From contig CAZXWJ010000024.1 of the NCBI GenBank assembly GCA_964644375.1, positions 1 to 31,500 of the forward strand: a stretch of 31,500 nt of DNA. The letters are read 5' to 3'. This DNA is from CAYNYM01 sp964644375 (lineage in GTDB: Bacteria > Desulfobacterota > DSM-4660 > Desulfatiglandales > HGW-15). The notes beneath the pieces are model-generated. The model was not told the origin of the DNA. It ran no database searches and was given only the letters and a program-made list of their open reading frames with translations. Both the position numbers and the translations under genes were made by a program. This document shows positions 1-8,315 of the stretch, piece after piece. Each line of letters begins with the position of its first letter. The first letter of the stretch is position 1.

Positions 1-1065
1 CCCTATCTCGATCTGGTGGCCCTGGGAACGGTTGCGGACATGGTCCCCCTCCTGGATCTGAACAGGATTCTGGTCAGCCGGGGTATTGAAGAAATGAAGG
101 CCTCCCGGTGGCCCGGAATGCAGGCCATTCAGGAGGTTTCAGCGGTGGAACCGTCCGGGGTCACCTGCCGTGATCTCGCCTTCAAGATTGCCCCCCGCCT
201 CAATGCCTCCGGTCGGATGGGGGCACCTGAAACGGGGATCAAGGCGCTTACGACCGGCGAAACACCTCTGGCCAGGACGTTTGCAGGGCAGCTCGACGCC
301 ATGAATAGTCACCGACAAACCATTGAACGGGAAATTCTCGAAAAAATCGGGGAGACCCTGCCCAACGAGACTGATCTGAAGGAGCGCAGGGCCCTTGTCA
401 TCAGTGGAAAGGGATGGCATCGGGGGGTGTTGGGACTTGTGGCCTCGAGACTAAAAGACAAATATCACAGACCCGTCCTGGTGCTGTGTATCGAGAACGG
501 CATGGCCATCGGTTCCGGCAGGAGTATCGAGGGGTTCGATCTTTACAAGGCACTGACAAGGCTCGAACCCCTACTGGAAAAATACGGAGGCCATACCCGT
601 GCCGCGGGCCTTACCCTGAAGGCCTCGAATATCCGTGCTCTGGACGAGGAAATGGAAGGCCTTGCCCGGTCGACGTTAAGCGAAGGGGACCTCGTACCTG
701 TCATCGAAGCAGATGCCGAGGTTGCCCTTTCCGAATTGGACCACGAATCCTTGCAGAGCATAGAACGATTGGCGCCATTTGGTTCCGGCAATCCGCCCCC
801 CCTGTTTTACGGCCGATCTTTTGAAGTTGTCGCGTCGAGGGTTGTGGCCGAAAAACATCTCAAACTCAGGGTCAGACAAGGCGCTATGACACGGGAGGCG
901 ATCGGTTTCAATCTGGGAAACAAACACCCCCTCAAGGGAAAAATCGTGGACATGATGTTCACCCCTGAAATCAATCACTGGCAGGGCCATGAAAGGATTC
1001 AACTCAAGATAGAAGATATCGAGGAGACGGAAAAAAACAAAGACGTCCGGCGTGTATGGGCTTGA
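1..1065 (+). CDS. recJ: Single-stranded-DNA-specific exonuclease RecJ, 3' part
   Basis: RecJ is a 5'-to-3' single-strand DNA exonuclease of the DHH superfamily used in recombination and mismatch or base excision repair. The frame is open from base 1, so the 5' part, with the DHH motif, lies outside the window. The visible 354 codons start inside the last DHH-domain motif (DLVALGTVADMVPL), continue through a linker, and contain the DHHA1 domain signature KYGGHTRAAGLTL near visible residues 195-207. The C-terminal part resembles the RecJ OB domain (LAPFGSGNPPP onwards). The gene ends at a TGA and faces the ACT/hflKC operon. An internal GTG at 16 could be mistaken for a start, but it lies inside a conserved motif. 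Identification is firm from the motifs; the length and start cannot be judged. Confidence 0.93.
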   Translation, partial: PYLDLVALGTVADMVPLLDLNRILVSRGIEEMKASRWPGMQAIQEVSAVEPSGVTCRDLAFKIAPRLNASGRMGAPETGIKALTTGETPLARTFAGQLDAMNSHRQTIEREILEKIGETLPNETDLKERRALVISGKGWHRGVLGLVASRLKDKYHRPVLVLCIENGMAIGSGRSIEGFDLYKALTRLEPLLEKYGGHTRAAGLTLKASNIRALDEEMEGLARSTLSEGDLVPVIEADAEVALSELDHESLQSIERLAPFGSGNPPPLFYGRSFEVVASRVVAEKHLKLRVRQGAMTREAIGFNLGNKHPLKGKIVDMMFTPEINHWQGHERIQLKIEDIEETEKNKDVRRVWA

Positions 1066-1098
1066 TGTTGACTGTCGGAAAACAGTTAAAAAAGATAC

Positions 1099-1130
1099 AA
1101 CCATGGAGCAATAGCCCCGGCTCCATGGTT
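1099..1130 (-). terminator. Hairpin terminator after the ACT gene
   Basis: An 11-bp perfect inverted repeat (AACCATGGAGC at 1099-1109, GCTCCATGGTT at 1120-1130) has a 10-nt loop. Read on the minus strand it is followed after a few bases by a run of six T (1090-1095). It lies just past the stop of the minus-strand ACT gene. The plus side has no T tract, so it mainly serves the hflKC-ACT transcript but could also slow transcripts leaving recJ. Confidence 0.6.
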
Positions 1131-1166
1131 CCCGCTCAAAAAAAGGCACGACGATTCGTCCGGAAT

Positions 1167-1649
1167 TCAATCCTTGAAGATTTGTGATGCCGCCTCGATG
1201 TCTTCGGGGGAGAAGACGAACAGAGAGGTCTTCCCGGTAGGCAGGGCCGAACCGTAAACATAGTTGATATTGAGGCCTTCCTCGCCGAACTTTCTGGCCA
1301 TCGCGGCCAATGTCCCCGGTTGATTTTTAATTTCCAATGCAATGACGGGCATGGTGTCAAAGACATACCCGTCTTTAGAGAGCAGATCAATGGCCTTGTC
1401 CGTATTGTCCACCAGCAGTCGAATCAGGGCATAGTCCGCCGAATCTTTCCGCATGGAGCCGTAGGAGGCGGCCGGCGCGATTCTCTTCAGGGTTTTTCCC
1501 CTTGCCTTGAACAGTTCCTGAACATAGGCCGAGGCATCCTGAATGGTCAGGGCATCAATGTTGATTCCGTTTTGGGCCAGCATATCGCTCAACGTCCCCA
1601 ACTCACCCGGAGCATTCTTTAGAAAGAGCTGAATCTCTGTTCTTACCAT
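1167..1649 (-). CDS. Tandem ACT-domain protein
   Basis: A 160-residue protein made of two ACT modules, a small ligand-binding fold that usually senses amino acids. The first is residues about 3-70 (QLFLKNAPGELGTLSDMLAQ is a typical ACT start). The second is about 90-160 (VIALEIKNQPGTLAAMARKF, then NINYVYGS). There is no catalytic domain, so it is probably a regulatory or amino-acid-binding protein. It starts 48 bp after the hflC stop on the same strand, with AAAGGTG about ten bases before its ATG, and seems to be the last gene of an hflK-hflC-ACT operon. Why an ACT protein travels with the HflKC complex is unknown. The family call is firm; ligand and role are unassigned. Confidence 0.85.
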   Translation of the reverse strand: MVRTEIQLFLKNAPGELGTLSDMLAQNGINIDALTIQDASAYVQELFKARGKTLKRIAPAASYGSMRKDSADYALIRLLVDNTDKAIDLLSKDGYVFDTMPVIALEIKNQPGTLAAMARKFGEEGLNINYVYGSALPTGKTSLFVFSPEDIEAASQIFKD

Positions 1650-1697
1650 GTTCCGGCACCTTTGTTGTCCGAGGGTTGAACCCGCGCGTGACCGGCC

Positions 1698-2636
1698 CTA
1701 CTGATTTCCCTTATACCCCTTAAAATATTTCAAAAACTCGGATTCCGTCGAGAGGATAAGAGAACTGTCCTTGTCCATGGCCTCCTTGTAGATGTCAAGC
1801 GTCTGGAGAAAGGAGTAAAAGTCCGGATCCTGTGAATAGGCCTTTGCATAGATCATGGTAGCTTCCCCGTCGGCCTTACCCTTGATCTCCTGGGCCTTTC
1901 GATAGGCCTCCGATGTAATTTGTTTCATTTCTTTTTCACGGTCACCTTCGATCTTTCGAGCCTCTCCTTTTCCTTCTGATCGAAACTTCTCGGCTATCTG
2001 CTTTCGTTCCGCGATCATTCTTCCATAAACGGATTTTTGGACCTCCTCTACATAGTTTAGACGCTTGATCTTGAGGTCCACAAGTTCGATACCGAATTTT
2101 TCCAGTTTAGGCTGGGCTTGATTCAGGATTCCCCTAACGATCTTCTCTCTTCCCAGGGTCACCGCCCCGAGATAACTCCTTTTCTCTGTCCCCTCCAATC
2201 CGACTTCATAAACCAGTTCACGATCTGTTCTGCGAACCGTTTCAATGAGGGAATAGGATGTGATATAATTCCGGACAGCCGAATCCAGGATGTCATCGAG
2301 CCGGCCCAGGGCGCCGACCACGTTATTGACTGTTTGAAAGAACTTCAACGCATCGACGATTTTCCATCGGGCAAAGGTATCCACCCAGATAAAAGTCTTG
2401 TCCAAGGTAGGAATCTGGCCGGGATCACCGTCCCATTCAAGAAGGTTTTTGGGAAAGTAATTAGCCTGCTGGATAAAAGGAAGTTTAAATTTCAACCCCG
2501 GCTCGGTCATGGGTTCTCCAATGGCCTTTCCGAACTGGGTAAGCACCACCTGTTCGGTCTCGTCTACCGAATATACGGAACCAAAAAGGGCAATCAAAAC
2601 AATGAGTATGGGAATAATAAGGATTTTGATGTTCAC
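1698..2636 (-). CDS. hflC: HflC, modulator of FtsH protease
   Basis: HflC is an SPFH/band-7 membrane protein that forms a large cage with HflK around the FtsH protease in the inner membrane. The 312-residue product has one N-terminal membrane segment (about 5-24), the SPFH start (VDETEQVVLTQFGKAIGE), and a charged coiled-coil tail rich in Lys, Glu and Arg (about 205-265). Length is normal for the family. The start is GTG; the TAG stop of hflK shares one base with it, so the two are translationally coupled. No hydrolytic motif is expected or seen. In many Proteobacteria hflKC lies near hfq/hflX; here the partner downstream is a tandem ACT gene instead. Confidence 0.95.
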   Translation of the reverse strand: MNIKILIIPILIVLIALFGSVYSVDETEQVVLTQFGKAIGEPMTEPGLKFKLPFIQQANYFPKNLLEWDGDPGQIPTLDKTFIWVDTFARWKIVDALKFFQTVNNVVGALGRLDDILDSAVRNYITSYSLIETVRRTDRELVYEVGLEGTEKRSYLGAVTLGREKIVRGILNQAQPKLEKFGIELVDLKIKRLNYVEEVQKSVYGRMIAERKQIAEKFRSEGKGEARKIEGDREKEMKQITSEAYRKAQEIKGKADGEATMIYAKAYSQDPDFYSFLQTLDIYKEAMDKDSSLILSTESEFLKYFKGYKGNQ

Positions 2637-3673
2637 TACTCTCCTCCTTTGCGCTGGCCCAGGTTAAGAAGGGGAAGAAAATTTTTCTGTTCCGCATCCA
2701 CGATATACTTACTTCCCAATTTCGGAAACACTTCACGAAGGGCTTCAAGATAGAGTCGCCTTCGCGTGACATCCTGGGCCTTGACGTATTCATTGTAAAG
2801 GGACAGAAATCGTGAGGCATCGCCCTTCGCCCGGTTCACGCGGTCCAGGGCGAATCCCTCGGCCGATTTGATCGTTTTTTCCGCCTGTCCTCTGGCCTGA
2901 GGAATCATCTTATTGTATTCCTCGCGGGCCTGATAGATCATTTTTTCCTTTTCCTGAATCGACTGGTTCACTTCATTCCAGGAAGGCTGAACCGGTTCAG
3001 GGACCGTGGTTCGCTTCATCTCGATGGTCGTCACCCCAATGCCGGTTTCGGCCTCGTCAAGTTCTTTTTGAAGATGATCTCTGGCCTGGACGGCGATCTC
3101 CACCCGCTTGTTGATCACCTCATCGATGCTCCTGTCGCCTACCACAAGGCGCATCGTGGACTCAGAGAGGTCTCTCAGGGTCGTATTGACATCCCTGACC
3201 TTGAACAAATAATTGAAGGGATCCTTGATGCGGTACTGCACGATCCACGGGACGACTCCCACATTGAGGTCCCCCGTAAGCATCAAGGATTCACTCAGGT
3301 AAGCGGATCCGGCGGCATATCGAGATCTCACACCCGATTGCAGGGTCCGAAATCCGAACTCCTCTTTATAGACGTACCGCACCTTCACCTTTGTGACCTT
3401 CTCAATGCCCCTGGGGAGCTTGAAGCTGAGACCCGGCGGCGAGGTCCTTACATATTTTCCGAACCTCTGGACGATACCCACCTCGTCGACGGCCACCGTG
3501 TAAAAAATTGATGAGCCCAGATAGAGGACCAAAAGGAGAAGAACAATAATCCAGAAGCCCGGAAACTTGATTCTCATCCCTTTAAACTTGTTAAAAATCT
3601 CATCCATCTGGGGGGGCGTGCCGCCACCTCCCGGTTTCTTCTGTTGTTGCAATTTTTCCCAATCCCAGGCCAT
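2636..3673 (-). CDS. hflK: HflK, modulator of FtsH protease
   Basis: The second SPFH subunit of the HflKC complex. The 345-residue protein begins MAWDWEKLQQQKK followed by a Gly/Pro-rich segment, the usual HflK N terminus. One membrane segment follows (about 40-62, WIIVLLLLVLYLGSSIF), then the SPFH domain (VDEVGIVQRFGKYVRTSPPGL) and a long helical region ending near residue 330. The ATG has AGGGGA about ten bases upstream. It overlaps hflC by one base. A sigma70-type promoter lies some 40-65 bases upstream (3710-3738). The assignment rests on the N-terminal pattern and on the adjacent hflC. Confidence 0.95.
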   Translation of the reverse strand: MAWDWEKLQQQKKPGGGGTPPQMDEIFNKFKGMRIKFPGFWIIVLLLLVLYLGSSIFYTVAVDEVGIVQRFGKYVRTSPPGLSFKLPRGIEKVTKVKVRYVYKEEFGFRTLQSGVRSRYAAGSAYLSESLMLTGDLNVGVVPWIVQYRIKDPFNYLFKVRDVNTTLRDLSESTMRLVVGDRSIDEVINKRVEIAVQARDHLQKELDEAETGIGVTTIEMKRTTVPEPVQPSWNEVNQSIQEKEKMIYQAREEYNKMIPQARGQAEKTIKSAEGFALDRVNRAKGDASRFLSLYNEYVKAQDVTRRRLYLEALREVFPKLGSKYIVDAEQKNFLPLLNLGQRKGGE

Positions 3674-3709
3674 ATACCAATCCCCTATGAAATTTTTGTC
3701 ATATTTGTT

Positions 3710-3738
3710 AGCATAAATGTTAATGGTCCTCTCGTCAA
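3710..3738 (-). promoter_or_regulatory. Predicted promoter of hflK-hflC-ACT
   Basis: On the minus strand TTGACG (-35, 3738-3733) and TATGCT (-10, 3715-3710) are separated by 17 bp, and predicted initiation is about 30 bases before the hflK start. The flanking 3735-3800 is strongly AT-rich. The promoter is predicted by eye from consensus only. Confidence 0.5.
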
Positions 3739-3925
3739 GAAATAAACGGAGGTCTATTGTTTTTTTTTAATCTAAAATTCAATAAAATTTGATAAATTTG
3801 CCAACATGGACATTGAATACCGATCTCCCCAAAAAAACCTGACATTGAGGGCTTTTGGCCCGGGAAAAAACCGGGATTCCCGGAGATTACGACGTTCAAT
3901 GGAACCCTGAAACGAGACATGCGCT

Positions 3926-4234
3926 ATGGACCCAAAAGACGATACGTTGGCCCCTCTCAAAGACATCCTCGCCAACCTGTTGGGCGACGCTCACCTGCCC
4001 TTCAACCCCCGCGACGCCCTCATCTGGAAAGTCTGGGATGAGGTCGTAGGTTCCGCCATCGCCAAACATGCCCAACCCACATGGATCAAGGATGCCCGTC
4101 TCAGAGTCAAAGTCTCGGATCCGATCTGGCTTCAAGAACTGGGCTTTGTCGGGAAGGATATAAAAAACAAACTGAACCAAAAACTGGGACGAAAGGCAGT
4201 TGAACGGATTGAATTCAGACTCGATGCGGGATAG
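3926..4234 (+). CDS. DUF721 / DciA-like protein
   Basis: A 102-residue protein of the DUF721 family. This family includes DciA, which helps load the replicative helicase in bacteria without DnaC. Characteristic pieces are the WDEVVGSAIAKHAQP segment and the VSDPIWLQELGFVGKDIKNKLN block typical of the KH-like core (about residues 36-90). It is a stand-alone core without the extended tail of some DciA proteins. The ribosome binding site is weak and the ATG is the first in frame that keeps the whole domain. It converges with trmN6, leaving 13 bp between the stops. The DUF721 family is clear; helicase loading is inferred from the family. Confidence 0.8.
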   Translation: MDPKDDTLAPLKDILANLLGDAHLPFNPRDALIWKVWDEVVGSAIAKHAQPTWIKDARLRVKVSDPIWLQELGFVGKDIKNKLNQKLGRKAVERIEFRLDAG

Positions 4235-4247
4235 CGCCCGTGGACCG

Positions 4248-4976
4248 TCACACTTTGCCTGTTATGGAAAATTCACCCTGATCAAAAAGTGGCGGCAGGA
4301 TCTTGAGTGCCCCTCTCCCCCCTAGAAACGCCTCTATCAGCACCAGCTTGGCCCCTGATGCAGCCCCGGGATATATGATTCTTGCCCTTTTGGGCTCCAG
4401 CCCGAATCCCCTCATTCGGACCAGGATATCCACCAGACGCGAGGCCGGGTATATCATGGCGAGCCTCCCCTTGACCTTCAGGAGCCTTCGGGCGGCATGG
4501 AGGATGTCATCAAGAGAAAGCAATATTTCATGTCTGGCAATGGCACGCCGCGGATCGGGGTTGATTCGACCGCTGGTCTTTTTCCGGTAGGGCGGATTGC
4601 ACAGGACCACATCGGCGGTGGCCTCTCTGAGAGGAAGCTGTCTTAGATCCGCTCGAATAATGCCCATTTTCTCTTCAAAGCCGTTCAACGAAACATTCCG
4701 AATCGCCTGATGGGCCAAATCCGCCTGAACCTCGATGCCCACGGCATACCCGACCGGTCGGGTCAAAAGAAGGACCAGGGGGATGACCCCGCAACCCGTT
4801 CCCAGGTCTATGATTGCATCGCCCGCTTTGATCGTCGCAAACTCGGCAAGCAGGACGGCATCAATGGAAAAACGATACCCGGTCCGGGACTGAATCACCT
4901 TCAGACGACCATCCATGAAAGCGTCAACGGTTTCCCCGGAACAAAGTTTCGCGTCAAGGCATCTGGACAATTTCAT
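4248..4976 (-). CDS. tRNA1(Val) A37 N6-methyltransferase family protein (TrmN6-like)
   Basis: A class I S-adenosylmethionine-dependent methyltransferase of 242 residues. The SAM-binding motif I is IDLGTGCGVIPLVL (about 56-69), and the catalytic NPPY at 127-130 marks N6-adenine or glutamine methyltransferases. The upstream piece IQSRTGYRFSIDAVLLAEF is the signature of the YfiC/TrmN6 group, which methylates A37 of tRNA-Val. The start codon overlaps the end of the DUF1015 gene by 23 bp, so the two are probably co-transcribed. Other members of the NPPY superfamily (HemK/PrmC) lack this N-terminal block. The substrate is inferred from the family. Confidence 0.85.
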   Translation of the reverse strand: MKLSRCLDAKLCSGETVDAFMDGRLKVIQSRTGYRFSIDAVLLAEFATIKAGDAIIDLGTGCGVIPLVLLLTRPVGYAVGIEVQADLAHQAIRNVSLNGFEEKMGIIRADLRQLPLREATADVVLCNPPYRKKTSGRINPDPRRAIARHEILLSLDDILHAARRLLKVKGRLAMIYPASRLVDILVRMRGFGLEPKRARIIYPGAASGAKLVLIEAFLGGRGALKILPPLFDQGEFSITGKV

Positions 4977-6309
4977 TGGGGTTTATCTTATTTAGCACCA
5001 AGCCTGTCATAATTTTGGGATAAAAGTAGGTGGACTTCCTAGGCATGATCAAACCGTTCCCTGCCACCTCTTTGACATGATCCATTCGGGTTGGGTTAAG
5101 CAAAAAAGCCATCTGATAGGTCCCCTCGTCAACCATTGAAAGGGTCTGGGACAGGTCACTGTGGTAATGGAAAATTTCTTCGTCATCGAGATCTTCTTTA
5201 CTGAAACCCAGGGCTCTTTGCAAAAGGAAACGGGAGAGCACGAGCACATCGAGTTTTCGCAGAGAGGCATGAAGATCATCGCCCATTTCCCCCCGCTTGT
5301 CGGCTTTCAAGGCCAGAAGGTAGTATTGACCGCTCCCGTGGTGATAAAATCCTATCGCCGATGTTTGCCGGCCTTTTTCTTCAAGTGTCTCCTTCACCCG
5401 GACCCAATCCGAACCGGGATCGGACCTTGAAACCGACAGGGAAGAGATGTCGAACCACTTCCCTGTTTTTTGAAGAAAGGATTCCAGCTGAAAACCAGCC
5501 CGTCTTCTGATCAAACGATGGGATGGTAAAATAGTTAAACCGGCATCATCCATGCTGCTGAGATACATCATGGTGTATTCATAGGTTCGGTTGGCCGGGC
5601 GCTTTCCATATCGAATTCTCATCATATTCCGATAGGTGCGTGCGGTTTCGTAACGATGATGTCCGTCTGCGATCAAAATGGATTTCCCTTCCATCAGGTT
5701 GGCGACCTGCTTGAACAGGGACCGCTTTTGGATGATCCACAGACGATGCCCGGTGCCGTCCCTGAAATCAAAGGAGACGTGAGGTGTTTCGCTGATCGCC
5801 TCTTCAAGGGCTGAGAAGACCCTATTTTCAGCATCTTCATAGAGGCTGAATATCTGACTGAATTGGGCGCCGCTGGCCCTCATCAGGTTCAAGCGATCAT
5901 CTTTGTGTGCGGAAAAGGTTTTTTCATGCGGCAAAATCACCCCCGAGCCTTCGTCTTCAATGCGCACCAGCGCGATCAGCCCCCACCTCAGCCTCTCCCC
6001 GGCGCCGTCTCCCGGGTCGTAACGCATGGCGGTTACATACATGGAAGGGTGTTTGGTCCTGACCAGGATATCCTCAGACAACCATCTTCGAAAGCAATCC
6101 GCGGAGCGCGTGTATCGATTATCCCAATCGGAATCCCCGATCTTTTTTTTCCCGAGAATCAGGCGGATCACATTGTAAGGGTCGCTCCGATAATAAGCCT
6201 CTTGCTCCTCCTCGTTAATAACGTCATATGGAGGTGCCGTCAATCCAGACATATCGGCCGTTTTTTTCAAATTATAAGTCAGGCCCATGAAAGGTGCAAC
6301 AATCGCCAT
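4954..6309 (-). CDS. DUF1015 family protein
   Basis: The DUF1015 family is widespread in anaerobes and has no firmly established reaction. With the start placed at 6309 the product has 451 residues and opens MAIVAPFMGLTYN, the conserved family opening. Other family marks are APPYDVI, HEKTFS (about 128-133) and ILIADGHHRYETA (about 211-223). An in-frame TTG at 6390 would add 27 residues, but it precedes the conserved opening and lacks a good ribosome binding site; AGGAG lies 13 bases before the ATG at 6309. It overlaps trmN6 by 23 bp. In clostridia members often sit beside serine biosynthesis genes, but no such gene is present here. Confidence 0.85.
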   Translation of the reverse strand: MAIVAPFMGLTYNLKKTADMSGLTAPPYDVINEEEQEAYYRSDPYNVIRLILGKKKIGDSDWDNRYTRSADCFRRWLSEDILVRTKHPSMYVTAMRYDPGDGAGERLRWGLIALVRIEDEGSGVILPHEKTFSAHKDDRLNLMRASGAQFSQIFSLYEDAENRVFSALEEAISETPHVSFDFRDGTGHRLWIIQKRSLFKQVANLMEGKSILIADGHHRYETARTYRNMMRIRYGKRPANRTYEYTMMYLSSMDDAGLTILPSHRLIRRRAGFQLESFLQKTGKWFDISSLSVSRSDPGSDWVRVKETLEEKGRQTSAIGFYHHGSGQYYLLALKADKRGEMGDDLHASLRKLDVLVLSRFLLQRALGFSKEDLDDEEIFHYHSDLSQTLSMVDEGTYQMAFLLNPTRMDHVKEVAGNGLIMPRKSTYFYPKIMTGLVLNKINPNEIVQMP

Positions 6310-6384
6310 TTCAGAAAACAGGCTCCTATGCTCGTATAAGTTTTTCCGAATGAAAGAGTCTTCTCCTACCAGATCACCCGATTT

Positions 6385-6411
6385 TGTCAAGAAAAATCAA
6401 GGATCTTGACA
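6385..6411. promoter_or_regulatory. Inverted repeat between the DUF1015 gene and mtaD-like gene
   Basis: TGTCAAG (6385-6391) and CTTGACA (6405-6411) form a perfect 7-bp inverted repeat separated by 13 bases. The right arm overlaps the predicted -35 box of the rightward promoter. The left arm read on the minus strand is also CTTGACA, so the element could give -35 boxes in both directions or bind a regulator. It is a candidate only. Confidence 0.3.
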
Positions 6412-6435
6412 CAATTTCCCCTCTTCGATTATCTT
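6406..6435 (+). promoter_or_regulatory. Predicted promoter for the SAH/MTA deaminase gene
   Basis: A perfect TTGACA (6406-6411) is followed by 18 bp and TATCTT (6430-6435). Predicted initiation near 6442 gives a leader of almost 200 nt before the ATG at 6639, containing the hairpins listed next. Confidence 0.45.
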
Positions 6436-6441
6436 TCATAC

Positions 6442-6515
6442 CACTGCGACAGTGTTGCCCGTAGGCCATCAAAAAGGGGAGGACAAAGGCGTAAGCCTCC
6501 CCCGCCGAGGCACGA
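6442..6515 (+). promoter_or_regulatory. Structured leader RNA candidate upstream of the deaminase gene
   Basis: Two hairpins can be read. CACTG-CGA-CAGTG occupies 6442-6454. The second is a nested hairpin at 6476-6502 in which GGGGA pairs with TCCCC and GGC pairs with GCC around a GTAA (GNRA) tetraloop. No T tract follows, so neither is a plain terminator. They lie in the first 75 nt of the predicted leader of a gene that consumes S-adenosylhomocysteine or methylthioadenosine. The rest of the 329-base intergenic region (to 6638) shows nothing else recognisable. It does not match SAM, SAH or c-di-GMP riboswitch consensus as far as can be recalled. Confidence 0.35.
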
Positions 6516-6638
6516 CAAGACATAATAAAACAGTTTAACTACAGACACTTAAAGCACAATTTAAGTTCAAGATATGAAACGCGGCGCAGCCACATGCCTT
6601 CTCACGAATTCACAGACTTAACATAGAGGACAATACAC

Positions 6639-8003
6639 ATGAATCGTGACACCCAAGATTTAAAAAACGCTTCGAACGAATCCCTTCGTTCCTCCGACAT
6701 CATTATCGAGGCTGGAATGCTCCTCACGATGGCCGACGGTGCCGAACCTCTTGAAAATGTCAGAGTGCTTATCCAAAAAGACAGGATTGCGGATATTCAG
6801 GCCCTCGATCCTCACGCATCGATTCCCTATGGCGTAGAAGTGATAGAGGCCAAACACGGAATCGTGATGCCCGGGTTGATCAATGCCCACGCTCATACGG
6901 CCATGACTCTCTTTCGAGGTCTGGCAGATGATCTCCCCCTGAAGCAGTGGCTTTTTGAAAGAATATTTCCGGCCGAAGCCAGACACCTTTCCCCCGAAAA
7001 TGTTTATTGGGGGGCCCTGTTGGGGTGTCTCGAAATGATCGCATCAGGAACCACGACGGTTGTCGACGGATACTTTTTTCAGGACGATACGGTTCGGGCC
7101 TTTGATAAATCGGGCTTGCGGGCCCTTGTCGCGCAGGGAATCATCGACTTTCCGGCGCCCGGGATCGAGGACCCGAAGGAGAACCTCAGAGTGGGCAGAG
7201 AATTCATGGAAAAATGGACCGGCTTTTCCGACTTGATCACACCCGGACTGTTTTGTCACAGCCCCCTGACCTGTTCGGACGCAACCATAATTCAAGCCAC
7301 TAAAATATCAAGGGAATTCTCCATCCCTCTTCAGATTCATCTCTCGGAAACCACCGGGGAGGTGGACGAAGTTCTAAAAAAAACGGGAAAACGGCCGGTC
7401 CATTATCTGGAAAGCCTAGGGCTTCTAGGCCGCGATCTTGTGGCGGCCCATGCGATTCACCTCGATGATGCTGAAATTGACCTCCTGGCCCGACGAGGCG
7501 TCAAGGTCGTTCATGTCCCTGAGAGCAACATGAAACTCTCGTCAGGCGTGGCGCGCGTTTCCGAGATGATTCACAGGGGCCTGACAGTGGGCCTCGGCAC
7601 GGACGGATGCGCATCCAACAACAATTTGGACCTCTTTCAGGAAATGGATTCAACCGCAAAGATTCATAAGGTCATCGACCTGGATCCCTTGCACATGTCC
7701 GCCGAAACCGTACTTGAAATGTCCACCCGAGTGGGGGCCGCCGTTCCGGGGTTGGAAAAGGAGATAGGGACGATTGAAGTGGGAAAGAAGGCGGATATTA
7801 TCGTGATCGATCTTAACAGCCCCCATCTGGTCCCCCTTTACAACCCCATCTCCGCCCTGGTCTATTCTGCAAACGGCGCGGATGTTAAGGACGTCATCGT
7901 CAATGGGAACATCCTCATGAAAGACAGGGCATTTCCTGCCCTCGACCCGTTTGAAATCATGGAAAGGGTCCAGGCCATTTCCCGTAACATAGAGGGGAAG
8001 TGA
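6639..8003 (+). CDS. mtaD: 5'-methylthioadenosine / S-adenosylhomocysteine deaminase
   Basis: A metal-dependent amidohydrolase of 454 residues. Family members convert S-adenosylhomocysteine or methylthioadenosine to the inosyl compounds, a salvage route after SAM-dependent methylation and radical SAM chemistry. Metal and catalytic residues are visible: HAH at H84/H86, H234 and E237 in QIHLSE, H271 in AHAIHLD, and D322 in GLGTDGCASNNNLD. HVPESNMKLSSG is characteristic of the MtaD/SAH deaminase group. AGAGGA lies about nine bases before the ATG. The gene stands alone with a long leader. A related reaction on guanine or another aminopurine cannot be excluded, but the motifs favour the MtaD group. 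Confidence 0.88.
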   Translation: MNRDTQDLKNASNESLRSSDIIIEAGMLLTMADGAEPLENVRVLIQKDRIADIQALDPHASIPYGVEVIEAKHGIVMPGLINAHAHTAMTLFRGLADDLPLKQWLFERIFPAEARHLSPENVYWGALLGCLEMIASGTTTVVDGYFFQDDTVRAFDKSGLRALVAQGIIDFPAPGIEDPKENLRVGREFMEKWTGFSDLITPGLFCHSPLTCSDATIIQATKISREFSIPLQIHLSETTGEVDEVLKKTGKRPVHYLESLGLLGRDLVAAHAIHLDDAEIDLLARRGVKVVHVPESNMKLSSGVARVSEMIHRGLTVGLGTDGCASNNNLDLFQEMDSTAKIHKVIDLDPLHMSAETVLEMSTRVGAAVPGLEKEIGTIEVGKKADIIVIDLNSPHLVPLYNPISALVYSANGADVKDVIVNGNILMKDRAFPALDPFEIMERVQAISRNIEGK

Positions 8004-8315
8004 TTCTCCCTGCAACGGAACCGGACATTCTTCCTTTGGATTTTTTAGACCCGCGACGGCATCTCCTGTGGCTTAAATCTGCTGCCCCCGATCCAGCATC
8101 AAGGCATGATATACAAATGAAGCGGTGGATTTAGGGTTGCCATGCCGGATTTGAATTGCTATGTAATTGCGGCATGCTCGTTTTCTGATTGGAGTTCCAT
8201 GTAGTTTTACGACCCTGATTTCCCCTCACTCGGTAATATGGACCGGTGAAAGGAAAAAGCTCCTGACGTGGAATGCAGAGGTCAGGATTCAAATTCTAAA
8301 GATAGAAAGAGATCC
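8004..8315. other. Intergenic region with one inverted repeat
   Basis: This 312-base stretch has no convincing gene. CATGCCG (8141-8147) and CGGCATG (8170-8176) form a 7-bp inverted repeat around a 22-nt AT-rich loop, with no T tract. A GTG at 8268 is in frame with the peptidase but would only prefix a hydrophilic tail to its membrane anchor. Confidence 0.4.

Noticed and set aside
6385..6570. Possible 6S RNA in the region before the deaminase gene.
   Set aside because: There is a faint resemblance around TTTCATACCAC, but the flanking sequences do not form the long closing stem of 6S RNA.
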